NCBI GenBank assembly: GCA_963969495.1 | Contig: OZ018324.1 | Span: forward strand, 161,537,758-161,601,757 | Direction of reading: 5' to 3' | DNA length: 64,000 bases | DNA from: Ceratothoa steindachneri | Lineage: Eukaryota > Arthropoda > Malacostraca > Isopoda > Cymothoidae | In this document: in pieces, positions 61,683-64,000 of the stretch | How positions within the stretch are numbered: position 1 is the stretch's first letter | Layout: every line of letters begins with the position of its first letter | Made by a program: the position numbers and the translations under genes | Notes under the pieces: model-generated | Told to the model about the DNA's origin: nothing | Databases searched by the model: none | Seen by the model: only the letters and a program-made list of their open reading frames with translations

Positions 61683-61795
61683 AGTATAGCAATAAGTAGC
61701 TACCTTTACACTACTTCAAGGACGCCTGGATTGGATAAGGAGCGTCCTACAGGCGTGATCGATACAGTATGAAAGTGGCTACTCATTGCTATACA
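61683..61795. repeat. Foldback element, 30-bp inverted arms
   Basis: Arms 61683-61712 and 61766-61795 (GTATAGCAATAAGTAGC and its inverse with a few mismatches) enclose about 53 bp that itself holds AGGACGCCTG and AGCGTCCT/CAGGCGTG pairs. It looks like a small miniature inverted-repeat element or a structured RNA; no coding content. Confidence 0.75.
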
Positions 61796-62849
61796 AACTG
61801 TAGAAACATACAGGTTTAATTTTTTTAACAGAGATTATGGGTAGGGTGATGTATTTGTATGAAGTTATTGAGAGAGAGGAAGCAAATTACGAGAATAAGC
61901 ACACAAAACCCTATAGTTTATCCATCGTGGCATATCTCTTGTCATAATGAAATTATGTTTAAATTTTAATTATTTAAAATTTTCCATTGTGTATTTGTGC
62001 TAAACTATTGCCACTGTGCAACACATTACAACCGTGACCATGTCAGCATAGATCTATTTCGAAGTACTTTGATGTACAGGGCAGAATTTTCCTTGAAAAT
62101 ATTATTTCTGAGTTGGCTGATGTGGGCACACATAAGTTTCGAGCAACCTTTTTCTAAAATATTTCTTTTGAAAGCAGTTTGCTGTCACGTTGCTCGTGCA
62201 TGGTTGAGGTCTCTGTCTGAGGAAAGCACGAAACCACTTGAAGACTCAGTCGATAATCTGATTTTGCACACCATGAAAATCTTCCTCTTCCATTTCTCTA
62301 TGCTCGCTATAAGACGTAGAACAAAGACCAAAGAACTGAGAAGCAGATATTCATAATCGATAGTGTCAAATTGCCTATTTTTCTCTTTCGTTTGGATTGT
62401 TATGACCATGCCCCAGAAAGTCTGATTAATATAATAATGCCTTAAGTTCACTGGTTGAATCTTACGAATACTGAAGCTTAAATGATTTGTTAATAACTAC
62501 ATATAACAGGTTATGGTTGCCATTCGTGTACATAGTCGGTTGAGATTTAGAGGAAGAAGCAGGTCATGATCCTTAAAACGAGAAAAAGATATCGATCTTT
62601 GAGGTCGCTGATGATTGGTGGAAATGAAGTTTTAAGTTCATGTAAGTGCTTATCGCTTTGTTGTGTGTTGAATTCTCTGCAAAACATTCCCAACACCAGT
62701 TAAAGAAAAAAAAAGAGTTCGCTCCAGAGAGACTGCAATATTTACTACAACACGTGCAAAATTAAGTTAAAATAGATACTACCTTGGGATTCGAATCATT
62801 CTTTGAATACCTTACCTTTATTATTCAGAGAATATGGTCTTTTTTAAAG
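61796..62849. other. Unassigned AT-rich DNA
   Basis: The 119-codon plus-strand frame (61997-62356) has no motif I recognise. Nothing else is seen. Confidence 0.45.
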
Positions 62850-63240
62850 AACGAGAGGTCCCCTGAATCCTATTGTAACGAGTGCTTGCTTCCCCACACT
62901 GTCTAGCACATTCTTGGAGGATGCCCATGTCTGGAGGAGCTTTGCGCATACTACCTGTCCCGTAACCGTGACGAGAGGGTTCACTACAGCATGTCCCTTG
63001 TACTCAGGAATGATTCATGATTGTGGATTGTATTAGTGTTGGCAGGAGGCTGACTTCATCCATATTATTTAATACCTTGGTTGTTGATTGCATTTTCGGA
63101 CGCCCAAGCGTGCCTTTTCCCTATTTTTTCTCTCTTTATTTTTCTTCTTTTCGGTTTTCGTTGGTTTTATTGTTGGTGGTTTTTTGTTTTGTTGTTTATT
63201 TTTAAAGTAGCTTATAAATAGGCTTGCTTATGGTTTCAGT
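62850..63240 (+). pseudogene. Non-LTR retrotransposon 3' end fragment (same family as copies A and B)
   Basis: The plus strand reads ESYCNECLLPHTV, HILGGCPCLEELCAYYLSRN and HYSMSLVLRND, matching the cysteine-containing C-terminus of copy A (CFVHKTACHVLVECSSLGDLR and YRLSLVLE). A T-rich 3' stretch follows to 63205, as in copy A. Only the last 50-60 codons remain, as expected for a 5'-truncated insertion. Confidence 0.75.
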
Positions 63241-64000
63241 GGGTATGCCATTGATGGCAGTCGCAATATGAGCCGCTTGAAGAAAAAACATTGACAAGAA
63301 AGAAGCACTTTCAGCTGGTAATCTGAAAACCAAAACACTTGAATGATAGCGAATGAATTCTTTGGCGAAATCTTCCTTTTCTTAATATTGAGATCGTAAA
63401 TTAATCCGTGTAAATTATAAATTTGACGTAATATGAGCGCATTTGACAGAAGAGCACATATACATGAAATATAGACATAAATTTCTGCTCCTCTTAACAG
63501 GAAATATCGCATTACTGTTTCCCTTCCCTAACCACCAATCATCTATAAAAAGGTGAGAAAATATAGAGTAAGGAAATTTGATGACCCGTCTGGCGAGTTA
63601 ATTCAAGTATGTGGTACCAGATGTTACAACAAGATAGGTTTTGAGGATGAACAGACATTTATAAATTCTCATTAAGATAGTATGGTATTTGTGTGAAATT
63701 AGGGGGCGCCTTGTCCTTGGACCATGTGGCGAACGCTGAGTAAGACGTAAATTACAATAGTATCTTTGTTACTTAGCACTCCACCTTCTTTAATCTTTCA
63801 TTTCCTTGTTAATCTTTGTAACTTGATTAAGAAAACATGAGGTAAGAGTTTCTGCCTCTGAAAGAGACTACCTTAGATCAAATTCTCTAAATGGTGAAAT
63901 TCTATTTCGTGCAAATTGGAAAATTGGGTTTGTAGCTCTTTTTTCCATTGACGTAAACAAAAGGTGTTCCATTAAGACGAATCGAAGTTAACAGTAAATA
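63241..64000. other. Unassigned AT-rich DNA
   Basis: A minus-strand 94-codon frame (63228-63512) has no known motif. Nothing else is seen. Confidence 0.45.

Overview
The window is a gene-poor, AT-rich stretch of a large repeat-laden animal genome, most likely an arthropod and probably a decapod crustacean. The support is: one intron-bounded coding exon, many long (TA)n microsatellites, and decayed copies of transposon families (Penelope-like elements, an X/I-type non-LTR retrotransposon, several mariner/Tc1 lineages) that I recall as typical of crustacean genomes. The taxon is an inference; nothing here fixes the species.

The only convincing host-gene sequence is one minus-strand exon (40426-41199, 258 codons, phase 0 at both ends) with a pyrimidine tract plus CAG acceptor and a CAG|GTAAGC donor. 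It encodes the cytoplasmic N-terminal part and first membrane segments of a type 5/6-like adenylate cyclase. Its neighbouring exons are not visible, so much of the flanking DNA is probably intron of this gene.

Layout: 1-8.7 kb is a cluster of minus-strand Penelope-like element (PLE) fragments between (TA)n arrays, with a TIR-bearing but internally deleted mariner (3464-4397) and a decayed RNase-H-like mobile gene (4850-6113). 8.7-12.3 kb holds tandem repeats and a minus-strand CR1/jockey-type reverse transcriptase remnant. 13-18 kb is a full-length but decayed non-LTR retrotransposon (copy A, plus strand). 18-24 kb has mariner fragments, one apparently inserted into a CR1-like RT. 23.9-30.6 kb is a second PLE cluster, all plus strand where coding is seen, with hammerhead-ribozyme-like terminal repeats and a tRNA-derived foldback. 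31-38 kb has a possible LTR, two Tc1 remnants, an exact 493-bp tandem duplication and a possible DIRS-like remnant. 40.4-41.2 kb is the adenylate cyclase exon. 43.5-46.1 kb is a 2.5-kb minisatellite. 46-52 kb is largely featureless. 52-57 kb is copy B of the same non-LTR family (minus strand). 58.6-59.2 kb is another mariner-like transposase, and 62.85-63.24 kb a third 3' fragment of the non-LTR family.

No transposon copy appears intact: stops, frameshifts, internal deletions or lost catalytic residues are seen in each. I found no convincing new multi-gene system. The most interesting items are the hammerhead-like fold in a PLE terminal repeat, the repeated pairing of PLEs with (TA)n arrays, the RNase-H-like mobile gene, the exact 493-bp duplication, and the tRNA-derived foldback.
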